Under the pieces are notes generated by a model. It did not search any database, was not told the DNA's origin, and worked only from the letters and a program-made list of their open reading frames with translations. The position numbers and the translations under genes were made by a program. Shown in pieces: positions 19,101 through 27,763 of a DNA stretch of 64,000 nt. The stretch's first letter is position 1, and each line of letters opens with the position of its first letter. Source of the DNA: an uncultured Selenomonas sp. (GTDB taxonomy: Bacteria; Bacillota; Negativicutes; Selenomonadales; Selenomonadaceae); contig CAMVGU010000003.1 in assembly GCA_947167105.1 (NCBI GenBank), forward strand, positions 89,843 to 153,842, written 5' to 3'.

Positions 19101-20945
19101 GTGCCGTTGATTATAGATGCACCGTTTGAGCTCACTACTTCCAGAGAAGAAATTTTGCAAAACAGCTGGAATGATGTTGTTAAAGAGCATATGTATAACG
19201 CCATACTGTCTTTGATGAAATCTGAAATGGCTTCCGGCATGGAAATTATGCGTTACATTTATTTCCGTGCACAGGGCGGTCAGGTTGTCACATGGGGCAA
19301 TTTCAATGTACCATATCTGAATAATGCTGAGTTACCGGAAATGTTGAAGAAACAGGTCATATTGCCTGTGCTAGGTATGAATAATCATGTCTCTGCGATG
19401 CAAGGGTGTAAGGTTATACCTGATTTTATAGCCAGGATAAACCGAGAAACAAATATAACAGGCCATTTTAAGGGCAATATACTGGACACTGTAGGTAAAA
19501 CTCAGTATGTGCCGTTACTGGAGAGCATTGGTTGTGTAAAGGTATCTGGCCAAGAAATACTGTCATGTTTGAAGAAAATTGTTGAAACACATATACAGGA
19601 TACTGTGTTTAGGGATGGACTTTATGCTTATTTATCCAACAACCAAGGTAATATCAGTTTCGATGGCATTGGTGAGGGAATACTGGAACTACCAGTATTC
19701 CCTGTGAAAGTCCGTGGAGGTACTGATTATATTCAGTACGCTGATAATTTGTATACTGCAAAAGGAAAAATCTCCAATGATGAGTATTGGATATTGAATG
19801 AAGAAATTATGCCTGTGACATTGGCAGATAAAATTCTGGATAAGTATGGCCGAGTAAATGCTTTGACGCAGGAAGTCTTTGATTCAAGATACCAAAAAAA
19901 TCTTGAAGAATTGATACAAGGGCATAATGACGACAAGGATGTCGCTATACATTTGCTACAGGAATATGAAGATAATCATAGTGCTTTGGTTAAGTGCAGA
20001 AATGCTCTGCGAGGTTTGAGAAATCAAATACCGATGAAGATGGAGGATGGTTCTTATAAAAGAGGATATAAGTTCTTGAATCCTACAGAGCAGGTATTTG
20101 CTGGGAAACTCATGCATGGTCTTATTGTTGATAGGCGTTTTGCTAATTTGGCTGGTTTTCTAGAATGTGGCGATGTTCTGAAAATCCATTATAATGAGAT
20201 GGACAATATTACGTATTTGGAAGATGAGGATATAGAGGACTTGCATTGTGGACAGTATGATGTTGGTGGTGGCTTCGAGTACTTCTATGAAATAATTAGG
20301 AATGTAGTCAGCCAGGGATTAGTTTCTGATGAGCAAATTGAAAAATATAACCTGAATTTTGGTATGCCAATCGAAACAGACCTAGATACGAATGAGCCCT
20401 TTCCTGCTCTAAGAGTGAAAAATGCAGAGAAGTTAAAAAGTCATATCCAAAAATTGTGGGAAAACCCAAATCCTTATGTCGAGAAGAGGTATATCCAATG
20501 GCTTCCTAGCCATGCTTTGGAAAAGAGAAATTACACAACAGGTATGTATAAAAGTCATTCCGGTGTGGATAAATCTTTTTGTCAAATGTGCAAAAAGAAA
20601 TACAACAACAAGTATATTGAGCTGAATAATATCGAAAAACTTCCAGTATATGCGTGGAGCCAGATGTATTTGAATCTTTGCCTAACTTGTAGCAAAGACT
20701 ATATCGAGCTACGTAATAACGATGCGTTATGGGGGCAGTTTATAGCTGGAATCATGAATGTTAATCCTATGAGTGCTGATTGTTTTGATATACGTATCGG
20801 TGATAGTACAATTACTTTCACAGCAACTCACTTGGCGGAGGTGCAGGAAATACTGAAGCAAGAGGGTTGGGGCAAGAAAGCACCTAAACGTAAACCAAAG
20901 TTGGGTAATTCAAGTGATGATGAATTGGTCAGTAATAAAGAATAA
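16191..20945 (+). CDS. Sacsin/MORC-type protein with two GHKL ATPase modules and a Cys-pair finger
   Basis: 1584 residues. Module 1 (about 80-260) has the N box FIYELIQNVDDC and G box GEKGIGFKSVFGIAD. Module 2 (about 700-900) repeats it as FLKELLQNADDC and GEKGVGFKSVFGVAE, so the Hsp90-like nucleotide-binding domain is duplicated within one chain, as in sacsin-repeat architectures. Between and after the modules are long helical regions of no recognised family. Near the C-terminus FCQMCKKKY and LCLTCSKDY make a CxxC...CxxC zinc finger. GTG at 16188 is an equally possible start. It starts 27 nt after the SNF2 gene and ends the operon. G+C is lower than in the flanking housekeeping genes, suggesting acquisition. 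Confidence 0.82.
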   Translation: MDSISDIFNKYANIEAGDLSSNQKRQLYDLLGTMQPEALKTLDEHRMYVQILQKFRQSSMDDMRLNGKKFIKTLESLLSVGEDGVYSNNQRFIYELIQNVDDCEYENMSDASLEIQFKYTNEPGKVILTYNEKGFTPGNVFAITGIAEASKNISADKVEIGEKGIGFKSVFGIADKVRIESGMFAFELHKDNFTVPVPCYDGFEPVHGTRMTLFMPVLKCRDLYRSLAQQYIKPDAALNRNPILFLNKLTHLKMFFDGFRYLEFDVQRAEPEIRGSLLFEAMVSVSVDMKDTHNGIDRSEKNEIMCHRYTEPIIYGRRECLARYGDDAPFQERRHNLIMVFPVLGKGLEEYNGVMYSFLPTQVKVNAPIVMHVPYKLDGSREFVDPQGENDWFTYTNSRLADFLHKVYLDFAHVIKENIVSYIPSHNKYFFIRDNEKVTALCTEELRSTSLYRDKIFYTTDGTFESAVNVVAFAKNEAIADQQEVYSLLGHKYKLFIPPRPMDMSQYGVKVIENVRKQLFKRAMEDESVTDDIFSWLEQPGQDTNYVKMLTEVEPVILSKKQIAAIAKYPSVMQGLRQRAHDAIAYGRSMGVTIKDKGMVHLPDTVKESIADAVNMADLDGAYSAYLKKIELNLFGLEGVKGEFALAASNGIVVSVETALSSFAAFSRRFDSRKTFTASLEIRQATERLNAVDNQNMTKDEYLNLLRGVRNSLCSAFGERMYNSYIRIIKEAGADKKRFLKELLQNADDCIYPDGVVPEFKLDEEESVLKISYNEQGFTRDNVRAITAIGESTKNLLLSGDKRSIGEKGVGFKSVFGVAESVDIHSNGFDFRLTENKPTVPDRCDSMEVSEGTVMIFRMKPNARPKLSNARILQLCMCLRQLKSLYIYAHHVTILDKGNSRIVTIDGIQHKYKRFEYVFAVKDKTAIKERNKGGRQISAEQKIVCYIPEKIKDQPCYVYSGLPVEGVTSLVPLIIDAPFELTTSREEILQNSWNDVVKEHMYNAILSLMKSEMASGMEIMRYIYFRAQGGQVVTWGNFNVPYLNNAELPEMLKKQVILPVLGMNNHVSAMQGCKVIPDFIARINRETNITGHFKGNILDTVGKTQYVPLLESIGCVKVSGQEILSCLKKIVETHIQDTVFRDGLYAYLSNNQGNISFDGIGEGILELPVFPVKVRGGTDYIQYADNLYTAKGKISNDEYWILNEEIMPVTLADKILDKYGRVNALTQEVFDSRYQKNLEELIQGHNDDKDVAIHLLQEYEDNHSALVKCRNALRGLRNQIPMKMEDGSYKRGYKFLNPTEQVFAGKLMHGLIVDRRFANLAGFLECGDVLKIHYNEMDNITYLEDEDIEDLHCGQYDVGGGFEYFYEIIRNVVSQGLVSDEQIEKYNLNFGMPIETDLDTNEPFPALRVKNAEKLKSHIQKLWENPNPYVEKRYIQWLPSHALEKRNYTTGMYKSHSGVDKSFCQMCKKKYNNKYIELNNIEKLPVYAWSQMYLNLCLTCSKDYIELRNNDALWGQFIAGIMNVNPMSADCFDIRIGDSTITFTATHLAEVQEILKQEGWGKKAPKRKPKLGNSSDDELVSNKE

Positions 20946-21261
20946 TTCAAACCTTGCACCACAAAATTACGCAAAAATATCATTGCATTTAGGTGTGGCA
21001 TAGGAGTACTAGGCTCCAAATAGGCACTCTTATGCACACTGTTTCAAATATCTATTCCATAAACTGGGACGGATGCAGAAGGTAGATGTGTCAAGGATTC
21101 AGTACTACGATGTGGGCGTTGTTGTAAGACTGGAATATCGTATGCGTTTTATACATACAACCTATACAAAATTCCTAATTGCATTACAACGCATGTGGAA
21201 GCTAGCGTGAAACTTGTCAGAGCAGATCTTCTGTGATAAGTAAGGGCAGATACACAGCATT
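20946..21261. other. Non-coding boundary after the accessory island
   Basis: 316 bp without a credible gene, between convergent transcription units. A short frame from 21031 (MHTVSNIYSINWDG, then a stop) may be a gene remnant. No clear terminator, tRNA or direct-repeat attachment site was found by eye. Confidence 0.4.
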
Positions 21262-21774
21262 TCACTGTGCGCGTTTGTAATGCCCGCTTTTCCCGCCGCT
21301 TTTTTCCTCCAGGTGGATGTCTGTGATCTCCATGCCCTTGTCCAGGGCTTTGCACATGTCATAGATGGTGAGCAGGGCAGTGCTGACGGCGGTGAGGGCT
21401 TCCATTTCTACTCCGGTTTTGCCAGTTATCCTGGCAGTGGCGGCTGCTTCTACGGCGCAGTCTTCCGGCAGCAGGGTGAATTCCACGCTGACGCCGGTGA
21501 TGGGCAGGGGGTGGCAGAGGGGGATGAGGTCGCTGGTTTTTTTGGCTCCCATGATGCCCGCCAGCCTGGCCACTCCCAGCACATCACCCTTTGCGGCGGT
21601 GCCCCGGACTATTGTCTCGTAAACCTGGGGGCTGACCTTGATGCGGCCCCTGGCTGTGGCAATCCGCAGGCTGTCTGCTTTGGAGCTGACATCCACCATA
21701 TGGGCCTGTCCCTCGCTATCGAAATGGTTGAGGGCAGGCTTTTTTTCTGTCAGCGTCCCATGAGAAAGAGACAT
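21262..21774 (-). CDS. moaC: Cyclic pyranopterin monophosphate synthase
   Basis: 170-residue MoaC, which converts the MoaA product to cyclic pyranopterin monophosphate in molybdopterin synthesis. Conserved segments are the start [14 protein letters not shown], the [21 protein letters not shown] stretch (Lys near 70), [23 protein letters not shown] and the C-terminal Asp in [13 protein letters not shown] followed by KSGGKSG. It overlaps the 3' end of mobA-mobB by 25 nt and is last in the operon. Confidence 0.96.
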   Translation of the reverse strand: MSLSHGTLTEKKPALNHFDSEGQAHMVDVSSKADSLRIATARGRIKVSPQVYETIVRGTAAKGDVLGVARLAGIMGAKKTSDLIPLCHPLPITGVSVEFTLLPEDCAVEAAATARITGKTGVEMEALTAVSTALLTIYDMCKALDKGMEITDIHLEEKSGGKSGHYKRAQ

Positions 21775-22841
21775 AATTCCACCGCCTTTTCCGTGTTGTC
21801 CAGGTGATATTCATATAGCTCAGTTGCCTTTGTCTGGGGGGCAAAGGTAAAGAGGGCGACTGCATCCTCCCCCTTCAGAGGCTCTCCCTTGCCACGCCAG
21901 AGGGAGATGGCGGGCATGGTGCCGTGGCTGCGGCTTTCTGTAAGGAGCAGGTCAATCCCGTCCATCTTGGCGGCTATAGCCTCCAGGCTGGCTCTTTTTT
22001 CCGTCCTTTGGCTGAGGAACCAGCCCTTGGGGGAAACTACGGCTACGCTTTGGGCACCGGCCTGGGTGAAGCGGAAACTGTCTTTGCCCTCCATATCCAG
22101 AGTGAAGCCGTGGCTGTCGCTTTTCACTACTCCTGCCTTTATTCCCCGTGCTGCCAAAGAGGGCAGAAGCCTTTCTATGAAAGTGGTCTTGCCGGTGCCG
22201 GAGGCGGGGGCAGTGACGGAGATAAGGGGCACCTTGCGGTGCAGGTTGGCAAATCTTCCCTGGGCCAGCCGCCAGTCAGCAGGGGTGTTCACGTTGAAAA
22301 AATCAGCAGGGGAGCCGGTGTATTCCCTTTGGGCATGGGCAAAGGCAGCCAGAACCTGCCGAATTTTCCGTATATCTTTTTGCAGGGATGTTTGAAAATA
22401 GGGAGCAGTTTCCTTGCGGTAGAAAGCCGCCAAAGGCTGCAGCCTGCCTGATGCCTTGGGCAGCAGGGCAAGATCGGCGGAGGCAAGAGCGTTTCCGAAG
22501 CGGCAAAGCTCCTCTAAATCCAAAAAGGGCATATCTCCTGCCACTGCCAGGGCATAAGGGGAACTGATAAGGCTAAGTCCCTGGGCCAGCCCGGACACGG
22601 GGCCAAGTCCCGGCCTAACGTCAAAGGCAAGGGAGGCAGCGTATTTTTTCGCCAATTCGTCAAGAAAGGGGGAGGGGGCTTCGGCGCAAAGGAAGATTTC
22701 CCTGAAACCTGCTTTTTTTCCCTTGGCCAGGGTGATTTCCAGCAGGGGCAGCGTCCCAAGTTTCAGCTCTCGCTTGTCCCTGCCCAGGCGGGAACTTTTG
22801 CCCCCTGCGATGATCAGCAGGGTCAGCTCCTTTGGATTCAT
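21750..22841 (-). CDS. MobA-MobB fusion: molybdenum cofactor guanylyltransferase plus Moco GTPase adaptor
   Basis: 363-residue fusion. Residues 1-190 are Mob[20 protein letters not shown] is the nucleotide-binding signature and [10 protein letters not shown] the metal-binding Asp. MobA adds GMP to Mo-molybdopterin to form MGD. Residues 200-363 are MobB: P-loop [16 protein letters not shown], later [11 protein letters not shown]. Bis-MGD is the cofactor of NapA encoded nearby, so a MobA is expected. GGGAGAG precedes the ATG. Separate genes are the more common arrangement. Confidence 0.93.
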   Translation of the reverse strand: MNPKELTLLIIAGGKSSRLGRDKRELKLGTLPLLEITLAKGKKAGFREIFLCAEAPSPFLDELAKKYAASLAFDVRPGLGPVSGLAQGLSLISSPYALAVAGDMPFLDLEELCRFGNALASADLALLPKASGRLQPLAAFYRKETAPYFQTSLQKDIRKIRQVLAAFAHAQREYTGSPADFFNVNTPADWRLAQGRFANLHRKVPLISVTAPASGTGKTTFIERLLPSLAARGIKAGVVKSDSHGFTLDMEGKDSFRFTQAGAQSVAVVSPKGWFLSQRTEKRASLEAIAAKMDGIDLLLTESRSHGTMPAISLWRGKGEPLKGEDAVALFTFAPQTKATELYEYHLDNTEKAVELCLFLMGR

Positions 22842-22854
22842 GGCATACTCTCCC

Positions 22855-23787
22855 TTACTTGCGGGCGCATTCCCCGGTTTCCCCCCGCAGGATGTCTAGG
22901 CCGTGCCCAAGGGTTGGCAGGATAAAGCCCAGGCATTCCTCCACAGCCTTGGGACTGCCGGGGAGGTTTACGATGAGGCTGCGTTTGCATATTCCTGCAG
23001 CAGCCCGGCTCAGCATGGCTCTGGGGGTGATTTTCAGGGACAGGGCACGCATGGCCTCGGGGATGCCGGGAGCCAGTTTCTGGCAGACCTCCAGGGTGGT
23101 CTCCGGGGTTACGTCCCTGGGGGAAAAGCCTGTGCCGCCGGTGGTGAGGATAAGGGCTATGCCAAGATCGGCATATTCGCGCAGCTTGGCAGCCAGTTCC
23201 TCCTTTTCATCCGGCAGCATGGACCTGTATACTTTTGTGTAGCCTGCTTCTTTCAGCATGGCCTCTGCCTTGTCCCCGCTTTTGTCCTCCCGCTCGCCTT
23301 TGGCTCCCTTGTCGCTGGCAGTGATGACTGCAGCCTCCAGAGGGAGCTTGTCTTCTGTGAGGGAAAGGGTGTCACCGGCTTTCAGGGTGCCGCCATGGAG
23401 TACCCTGCCAAAGACCCCTTTCCGGGGCATGATGCAGTCTCCCACCCGCTTGAAAATCTCGCAGTGGCTGTGGCATTTTTTGCCAATCTGGGTTATTTCA
23501 AAGAAGACCTCTCCGGCCTGCAGCCGGGTGCCTATGGGCAGGGTGTCGAAGGGGATGCCCTCAGCCACGATATTTTCCCCGAAATCACCGAATTCCACCT
23601 CGCCCCCCCGGCGGCGGAAGTCCTCGATTTCTTCCAGTGCCAGGAAGCTTACCTGCCGGTGCCAGTCTCCGGCATGGGCATCACCTTTGAGGCCGTGTTC
23701 TGTCACAAAGAAAGCCTTTTCTACGGGCCTTTTGGCGGTGCCTTTTTTTTCGCTGATGCAGATTGCCTTGATTTTGCCTGTACTCAT
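22855..23787 (-). CDS. MOSC domain fused to MogA/MoaB molybdopterin adenylyltransferase
   Basis: 310 residues. The N-terminal part (1-145) is a MOSC domain with GLKGDAHAG, EFGDFGENI and the conserved Cys in KKCHSHCEIF, a fold that handles Moco-bound sulfur or metal. The C-terminal part (147-310) is a MogA/MoaB domain with AVITASDKGAKGEREDKSG, LILTTGGTGFSPRDVTPE and NLPGSPKAVEECL, which adenylylates molybdopterin before metal insertion. The GGGAGG RBS overlaps the end of moaA. Such MOSC-MogA fusions are known in Firmicutes; the role of the MOSC half is unclear. Confidence 0.92.
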   Translation of the reverse strand: MSTGKIKAICISEKKGTAKRPVEKAFFVTEHGLKGDAHAGDWHRQVSFLALEEIEDFRRRGGEVEFGDFGENIVAEGIPFDTLPIGTRLQAGEVFFEITQIGKKCHSHCEIFKRVGDCIMPRKGVFGRVLHGGTLKAGDTLSLTEDKLPLEAAVITASDKGAKGEREDKSGDKAEAMLKEAGYTKVYRSMLPDEKEELAAKLREYADLGIALILTTGGTGFSPRDVTPETTLEVCQKLAPGIPEAMRALSLKITPRAMLSRAAAGICKRSLIVNLPGSPKAVEECLGFILPTLGHGLDILRGETGECARK

Positions 23788-23789
23788 GA

Positions 23790-24776
23790 TTAGCCTCCCA
23801 CCTGATACATATAGCGGCTGTCCCGCTCTCTTTGTTCCTGTGCGGAAAAACGGTGCTCCGCAGGTTTTCTCCTTACCGCTTCCGCGATAGCACGGGTCAG
23901 TTCCTCATCTGTCGCTCCCTGCCTGATGAGCCCCCGCAGATCCAGCCCCGCAGAGCTGTGCAGGCAGAGCTTCAGGAAGCCCTCGGCGGTGAGCCGCAGG
24001 CGGTTGCAGGAGGAGCAGAATTTATGCTCCATGGCGTCTATGAAGCCGATTTTTCCTGCAAAGCCGGCGGGCCTTACATATTCGGCAGGCCCCCAGAGGC
24101 TTTCACGGGCCTTGGCTTCCTGCAGGGGGCCGAAGGATTCTTCCAGGATTTTTCGCACCTCTGCCATGGGGATTCTTTCCAGCCCCGTCTCGTAGGCACA
24201 GCCCACGGGCATCAGCTCAATGAAGCGGACATTTACCTCCTCCCTGCGGGCAAGTTCTGCCAGCCGGGGAATGTCCTGTTCGTTTATGCCTCTCAAGGGC
24301 ACGCAGTTGATGCGGGTATGCCTGAACCCTGCTTCTTTCAGGGCAGCCAGGCCGGAGAGGACAGCGGGCAGGGAAGGACGGCGGGTCAGGCGGAAGAATG
24401 TTTCTTCATCCAGTGTGTCAAGGCTGACGTTGATATAGTCCAGCCCCGCTTGCCTGAGTTTCCCTGCCATCTGGGGCAGCAGTACGCCGTTGGTGGTGAG
24501 GACTGCCACCTCTATGCCGGGAACCTGCTTGATTGCCCTGATAAGCTCCAGAATGCCCTGCCTGACAAGAGGCTCGCCTCCGGTCAGGCGGATCTTTCTG
24601 GCACCCAGGCGGGCAAAGCAGCCTGTCAGCCGCAGGATTTCCTCAAAGGTGAGTATGTCCTCATGTCGAAGCTTGGCTATGCCTTCTTCCGGCATGCAGT
24701 AGCGGCAGCGCAGGTTGCAAAGGTCTGTGACGGAAATGCGCACATATTCTATGTGCCTGCCTAAATCATCGTACAT
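23790..24776 (-). CDS. moaA: GTP 3',8-cyclase (radical SAM)
   Basis: 328-residue MoaA catalysing the first step of molybdopterin synthesis. The radical-SAM cluster motif is CNLRCRYCMPEEG (about 20-32); the second 4Fe-4S cluster uses CSSCNRLRLTAEGFLKLCL (CxxC-x13-C); GGEPLVR and the C-terminal Gly-Gly (YQVGG), needed for catalysis in the family, are present. RBS GAGGTAAGG. It lies 3 nt upstream of the MOSC-MogA gene and 9 nt downstream of moeA. Confidence 0.97.
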   Translation of the reverse strand: MYDDLGRHIEYVRISVTDLCNLRCRYCMPEEGIAKLRHEDILTFEEILRLTGCFARLGARKIRLTGGEPLVRQGILELIRAIKQVPGIEVAVLTTNGVLLPQMAGKLRQAGLDYINVSLDTLDEETFFRLTRRPSLPAVLSGLAALKEAGFRHTRINCVPLRGINEQDIPRLAELARREEVNVRFIELMPVGCAYETGLERIPMAEVRKILEESFGPLQEAKARESLWGPAEYVRPAGFAGKIGFIDAMEHKFCSSCNRLRLTAEGFLKLCLHSSAGLDLRGLIRQGATDEELTRAIAEAVRRKPAEHRFSAQEQRERDSRYMYQVGG

Positions 24777-24785
24777 GGCCTTACC

Positions 24786-25994
24786 TCACAGCAGCAATAC
24801 TTCTACCCTGTCGCCGGGGAGAAGCTTGCCCGTGCCTGGCGGCAGGTCAATCAGGGCGTTGCAGCCGACGGCGGAGAACAGGGAGCCGGAGGAGTGCTGG
24901 CCGGGCAGGCTGACGGTGCCGGCAACCACATCAAAGCGTGCGCGGATAAAGCGCCTGCCCCGGCTCTCCTTGGGAAAGGCATCCTTCAGGGTGGCCTTTA
25001 CCCTGGGGAGGGGGCGTGGCAGGCGTCCTGCCAGCTTGTCTATCAGGGGGCGGGCGATGAGCTCGAAGGTGGTGCAGGCGGCAAAGGGATTGCCGGAAAG
25101 AGCCACCCCTAAAGACCTGTCCCCTTCATAGGCCAGCAGGGGATAGCCGGGCTTCATTTGCACTCCCCAGAAAAGCCGCCGGGCAGGCAGGAGCCTTATA
25201 ACCTCATGCATGATATCTTTTTTCCCTACGGAAACCCCGCCGGTGGTGAGAAGAAGGTCTGCCCAGTCCTGGTGGGGACGCAGCTCAGCCGATGCCCGCT
25301 GGGGCTCATCGGGGATGATGCCCAGGATTATTGTCTCTGCTCCAAGTTCTTGCAGCCTGGCTGAGAGCAGGTACAGGTTGCTGTTGTAAATCTTGCCGGG
25401 GGCTAGTGGCTCCCCTGGCTGCAGCAGCTCGTCCCCTGTGCCTCCCAGCACAATGCGGGGGCGGCGAAAGACTTTGGCCTTTGCCCGGCCCTGGCTGGCA
25501 AGCACACCTATGCGGGGCGCGTCAAGGATTTCCCCTTGCCTTACAAGCAGGGCTCCCTGCTTGACATCCTCACCGGCAAAACAGTAGTTTTCATGGTGCC
25601 GGAGGGCGTAGGGGACAGACAGTACCTCTCCTGTAGCCTGTACATCCTCCTGACGTATCACCGCATCCGTGCCCTGGGGCATGGCCCCTCCCGTCATGAT
25701 GCGCAGGGCCTCCCCGGAATGAATGGTGCCGGAAAAGAAGTCCCCCGCACATTCTTCCCCCACAATGCGCAGCCGGACAGGGGACTCTTTCGTTGCTCCA
25801 GCGGTATCCGCGGCTATGAGGGCATAGCCGTCCAAGGGGGAGCGGTCAAAGGGGGGATTGTCAAACTCCGCCCGCATATCCTCTGCCAGGGTGCGGCCCA
25901 GGGCTTCTGAGAGGGGAATTTCATCTGTCCCGGCGGGGCTGGATGCCCTAGAGAGCAGTAGCTCCACGGCCTCTTCCAAGGTGATTCCTTCCAT
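24786..25994 (-). CDS. moeA: Molybdopterin molybdenumtransferase
   Basis: 402-residue MoeA, which inserts molybdate into adenylylated molybdopterin. Seen are the start LEEAVELLLSRA, NPPFDRSPLDGYAL, MTGGAMPQGTDAVIRQED, the MogA-like domain TTGGVSVGKKD with the family Asp, LSGNPFAACTTFELIARPL, and the C-terminal beta domain ending LLPGDRVEVLLL. Complete domain set and family length. RBS GGGAGAG. Confidence 0.95.
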   Translation of the reverse strand: MEGITLEEAVELLLSRASSPAGTDEIPLSEALGRTLAEDMRAEFDNPPFDRSPLDGYALIAADTAGATKESPVRLRIVGEECAGDFFSGTIHSGEALRIMTGGAMPQGTDAVIRQEDVQATGEVLSVPYALRHHENYCFAGEDVKQGALLVRQGEILDAPRIGVLASQGRAKAKVFRRPRIVLGGTGDELLQPGEPLAPGKIYNSNLYLLSARLQELGAETIILGIIPDEPQRASAELRPHQDWADLLLTTGGVSVGKKDIMHEVIRLLPARRLFWGVQMKPGYPLLAYEGDRSLGVALSGNPFAACTTFELIARPLIDKLAGRLPRPLPRVKATLKDAFPKESRGRRFIRARFDVVAGTVSLPGQHSSGSLFSAVGCNALIDLPPGTGKLLPGDRVEVLLL

Positions 25995-26003
25995 GGCTCT
26001 CCC

Positions 26004-27032
26004 TCACTTTCCGAAGCCGCAGTTGGGATAGTGGCAGACCTTGCAGTTCCGGCACAATCCCCCGGCTCCCAGACGGCGGATATCGCGGCGCGTGATCTCT
26101 ATGCCCGCCACTAGCCTGGGCAATACGATGTCAAAGATGGTGGCGGGGCAGTACATGACGCAGCCCGGCAGGCCCAGGATGGGCACCCGTTTTTCCCCTT
26201 TGGTGAGATAGGCCAGCATGAACATGGCTCCCGGCAGCACCGGCGCTCCGTAGGTGACGACCTGCGCTCCCGTGGCCTTGATGGCGGCGGGGGTGCGGTC
26301 ATCCGGGTCAACGCTCATGCCTCCGGTGCAGAGAATCATATCCATGCCCAGTTCCAGCAGGCTGTTCACTTCCTTCAGGGTGCAGTCCGTGCTGTCATCT
26401 GACAGGCGGTGCTCGTCAACCTTGAGGTGGAACTTTTTCAGCTTGGCTTCGATTACGGGGGTAAAGGTGTCCTTTATAAGTCCCTTGAAAACCTCGCTGC
26501 CTGTGGTGACTACCCCCACTTTCAGGGGCCGGTAGGGATGAAGCTCCAGCAGGGGGCGGCCTTCTGCCACTCTTTTAGCTTCCTCCATTTTCTCCCTGGC
26601 AATGGTGAGGGGGATTACCCGCATGCCTGCCAGCTTCATGCCGGCTGTAACGGGCATATGGGGGGGAAGGGTGGCGATGGTGATATCATCCAGGTCGTTG
26701 AGGGCATTCAGCCTGTCAATGTCGATTTCCAGCACCCCGTCATAGGCGGCGGTGAGTTCGATTTTCCCTTCCTTCGGCTCCGAGGCAGTCATGCCTCTGC
26801 CCTGGGCAAGCTCTTTGAGGATTGCGGCGGCTTCGTCCTCATGGAGTATACTGCCGTCATTTTCCCAGACAAAGAGATGTTCTTTCCCCATGGAAAGGAG
26901 CACGGGAATATCTTCTGCCATCACCACATGCCCCTTGCGGAAGCGGGGGCCTTTGGCGACTCCTTTGATAATTTGGGTCAGGTCATGGCAGAGGATATGG
27001 CCGATGGCTTCGGTGGTCTTGATTTCTTTCAT
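26004..27032 (-). CDS. MoeA-like molybdopterin-binding protein with C-terminal Cys cluster
   Basis: 342 residues starting MKEIKTTEAIGHILCHDLT behind AGGAGAG; the frame is open 48 codons further upstream but without an RBS. The MogA/MoeA-like MPT-binding domain shows VVTTGSEVFKG, LCTGGMSVDPDDRTPAAI and LGLPGCVMYCPATIFD. The tail CRNCKVCHYPNC could bind a metal or Fe-S cluster and is not part of MoeA. Proteins of this type occur in molybdenum clusters of anaerobes; a role in metal insertion or MPT handling is inferred. Confidence 0.85.
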   Translation of the reverse strand: MKEIKTTEAIGHILCHDLTQIIKGVAKGPRFRKGHVVMAEDIPVLLSMGKEHLFVWENDGSILHEDEAAAILKELAQGRGMTASEPKEGKIELTAAYDGVLEIDIDRLNALNDLDDITIATLPPHMPVTAGMKLAGMRVIPLTIAREKMEEAKRVAEGRPLLELHPYRPLKVGVVTTGSEVFKGLIKDTFTPVIEAKLKKFHLKVDEHRLSDDSTDCTLKEVNSLLELGMDMILCTGGMSVDPDDRTPAAIKATGAQVVTYGAPVLPGAMFMLAYLTKGEKRVPILGLPGCVMYCPATIFDIVLPRLVAGIEITRRDIRRLGAGGLCRNCKVCHYPNCGFGK

Positions 27033-27072
27033 TGGTTCTCTCCTAAACAGTTGTGCAGGCCGTACCTCATCC

Positions 27073-27106
27073 GCCCCTAACGGGGCACCTTCCCCAGAGG
27101 GGAAGG
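27073..27106. repeat. Double-hairpin palindromic repeat overlapping the modB 3' end
   Basis: GCCCC-TAAC-GGGGC (27073-27086) is followed by CCTTCCCC-AGA-GGGGAAGG (27088-27106). This paired-palindrome style resembles dispersed REP-like repeats of gut Firmicutes. It contains the modB stop codon and encodes the last residues (PLGKVPR) of ModB. Confidence 0.6.
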
Positions 27107-27751
27107 CTTTTTGGTTCCCCAGGCATTCATGGCCAGTATGAAGACCAGGGAGAATAAGACAAGGCTCACTGCCCACTGCATGGCCAGGTCGTAGTCATTG
27201 GCCTGGACAGCGGCGTAGATGGCGGTGGACATGGTTTGGGTGCGGCCCGGGATATTTCCGGCGAACATGATGGTGGCGCCGAATTCTCCCATGGCCCGGG
27301 TGAAGGACAGCACCAGCCCCGCCAGGATGCCGTGGCGGGCATTGGGGATGAGCAGGTGCCAGAAGATACGCCACTCGCTCACCCCCAGGGTGCGGGCGGC
27401 ATAGATGATATTGGCATCCAGTCCCTCAAAGGCTCCCCGTGCGGTGCGGTACATTAGGGGCAGGGATACCACCACAGCAGCTATCACCGCCGCCTGCCAG
27501 CTAAAGACCAGGCTGAGGTCAAACTGCAGCAGGAATTTCCCTATGGTGCTGCGCTTGCCGAAAAGCAGCAGCAGGAAGAAGCCCACCACCGTGGGAGGCA
27601 GTACCAGGGGCAGGGTGATGACAGCATCCATGAAACCCCGTCCCCTGTCCATGCGGATAACCCCATAGGCCAGGGCCAGCCCCAGGAAGAAGGTGATAAA
27701 GGTGGCGGCAGCAGCGGTTTTGAGTGTGATGATCAGGGGACTGAGCTCCAT
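27077..27751 (-). CDS. modB: Molybdate ABC transporter permease
   Basis: 224-residue inner-membrane permease with five to six hydrophobic segments and the EAA loop TLGVSEWRIFWHLLIPNA; the FTRAMGEFGATIMFAGNIPG stretch is characteristic of ModB. ATG at 27751 has GAGGTG 6 nt upstream; a GTG at 27760 overlaps that RBS. It follows modC (gene order modA-modC-modB rather than the usual modABC). The C-terminal residues derive from a palindromic repeat. Confidence 0.94.
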   Translation of the reverse strand: MELSPLIITLKTAAAATFITFFLGLALAYGVIRMDRGRGFMDAVITLPLVLPPTVVGFFLLLLFGKRSTIGKFLLQFDLSLVFSWQAAVIAAVVVSLPLMYRTARGAFEGLDANIIYAARTLGVSEWRIFWHLLIPNARHGILAGLVLSFTRAMGEFGATIMFAGNIPGRTQTMSTAIYAAVQANDYDLAMQWAVSLVLFSLVFILAMNAWGTKKPSPLGKVPR

Positions 27752-27763
27752 CGGCTGCACACC

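Noticed and set aside
8853..20945. Assignment of the giant operon to DISARM, BREX or Druantia
   Set aside because: No methyltransferase, PglZ, BrxC-like, DUF1998 or PLD component is present. The SNF2 protein only resembles DrmD in its helicase core.
21100..21190. Attachment site for integration of the helicase island
   Set aside because: I found no direct repeat matching the region near 8400-8520 and no integrase gene, so an att site is not supported.
21889..24764. Several long plus-strand frames across the molybdenum operon
   Set aside because: They are shadows of moaA, MOSC-mogA and mobA-mobB, which carry unmistakable motifs on the minus strand.
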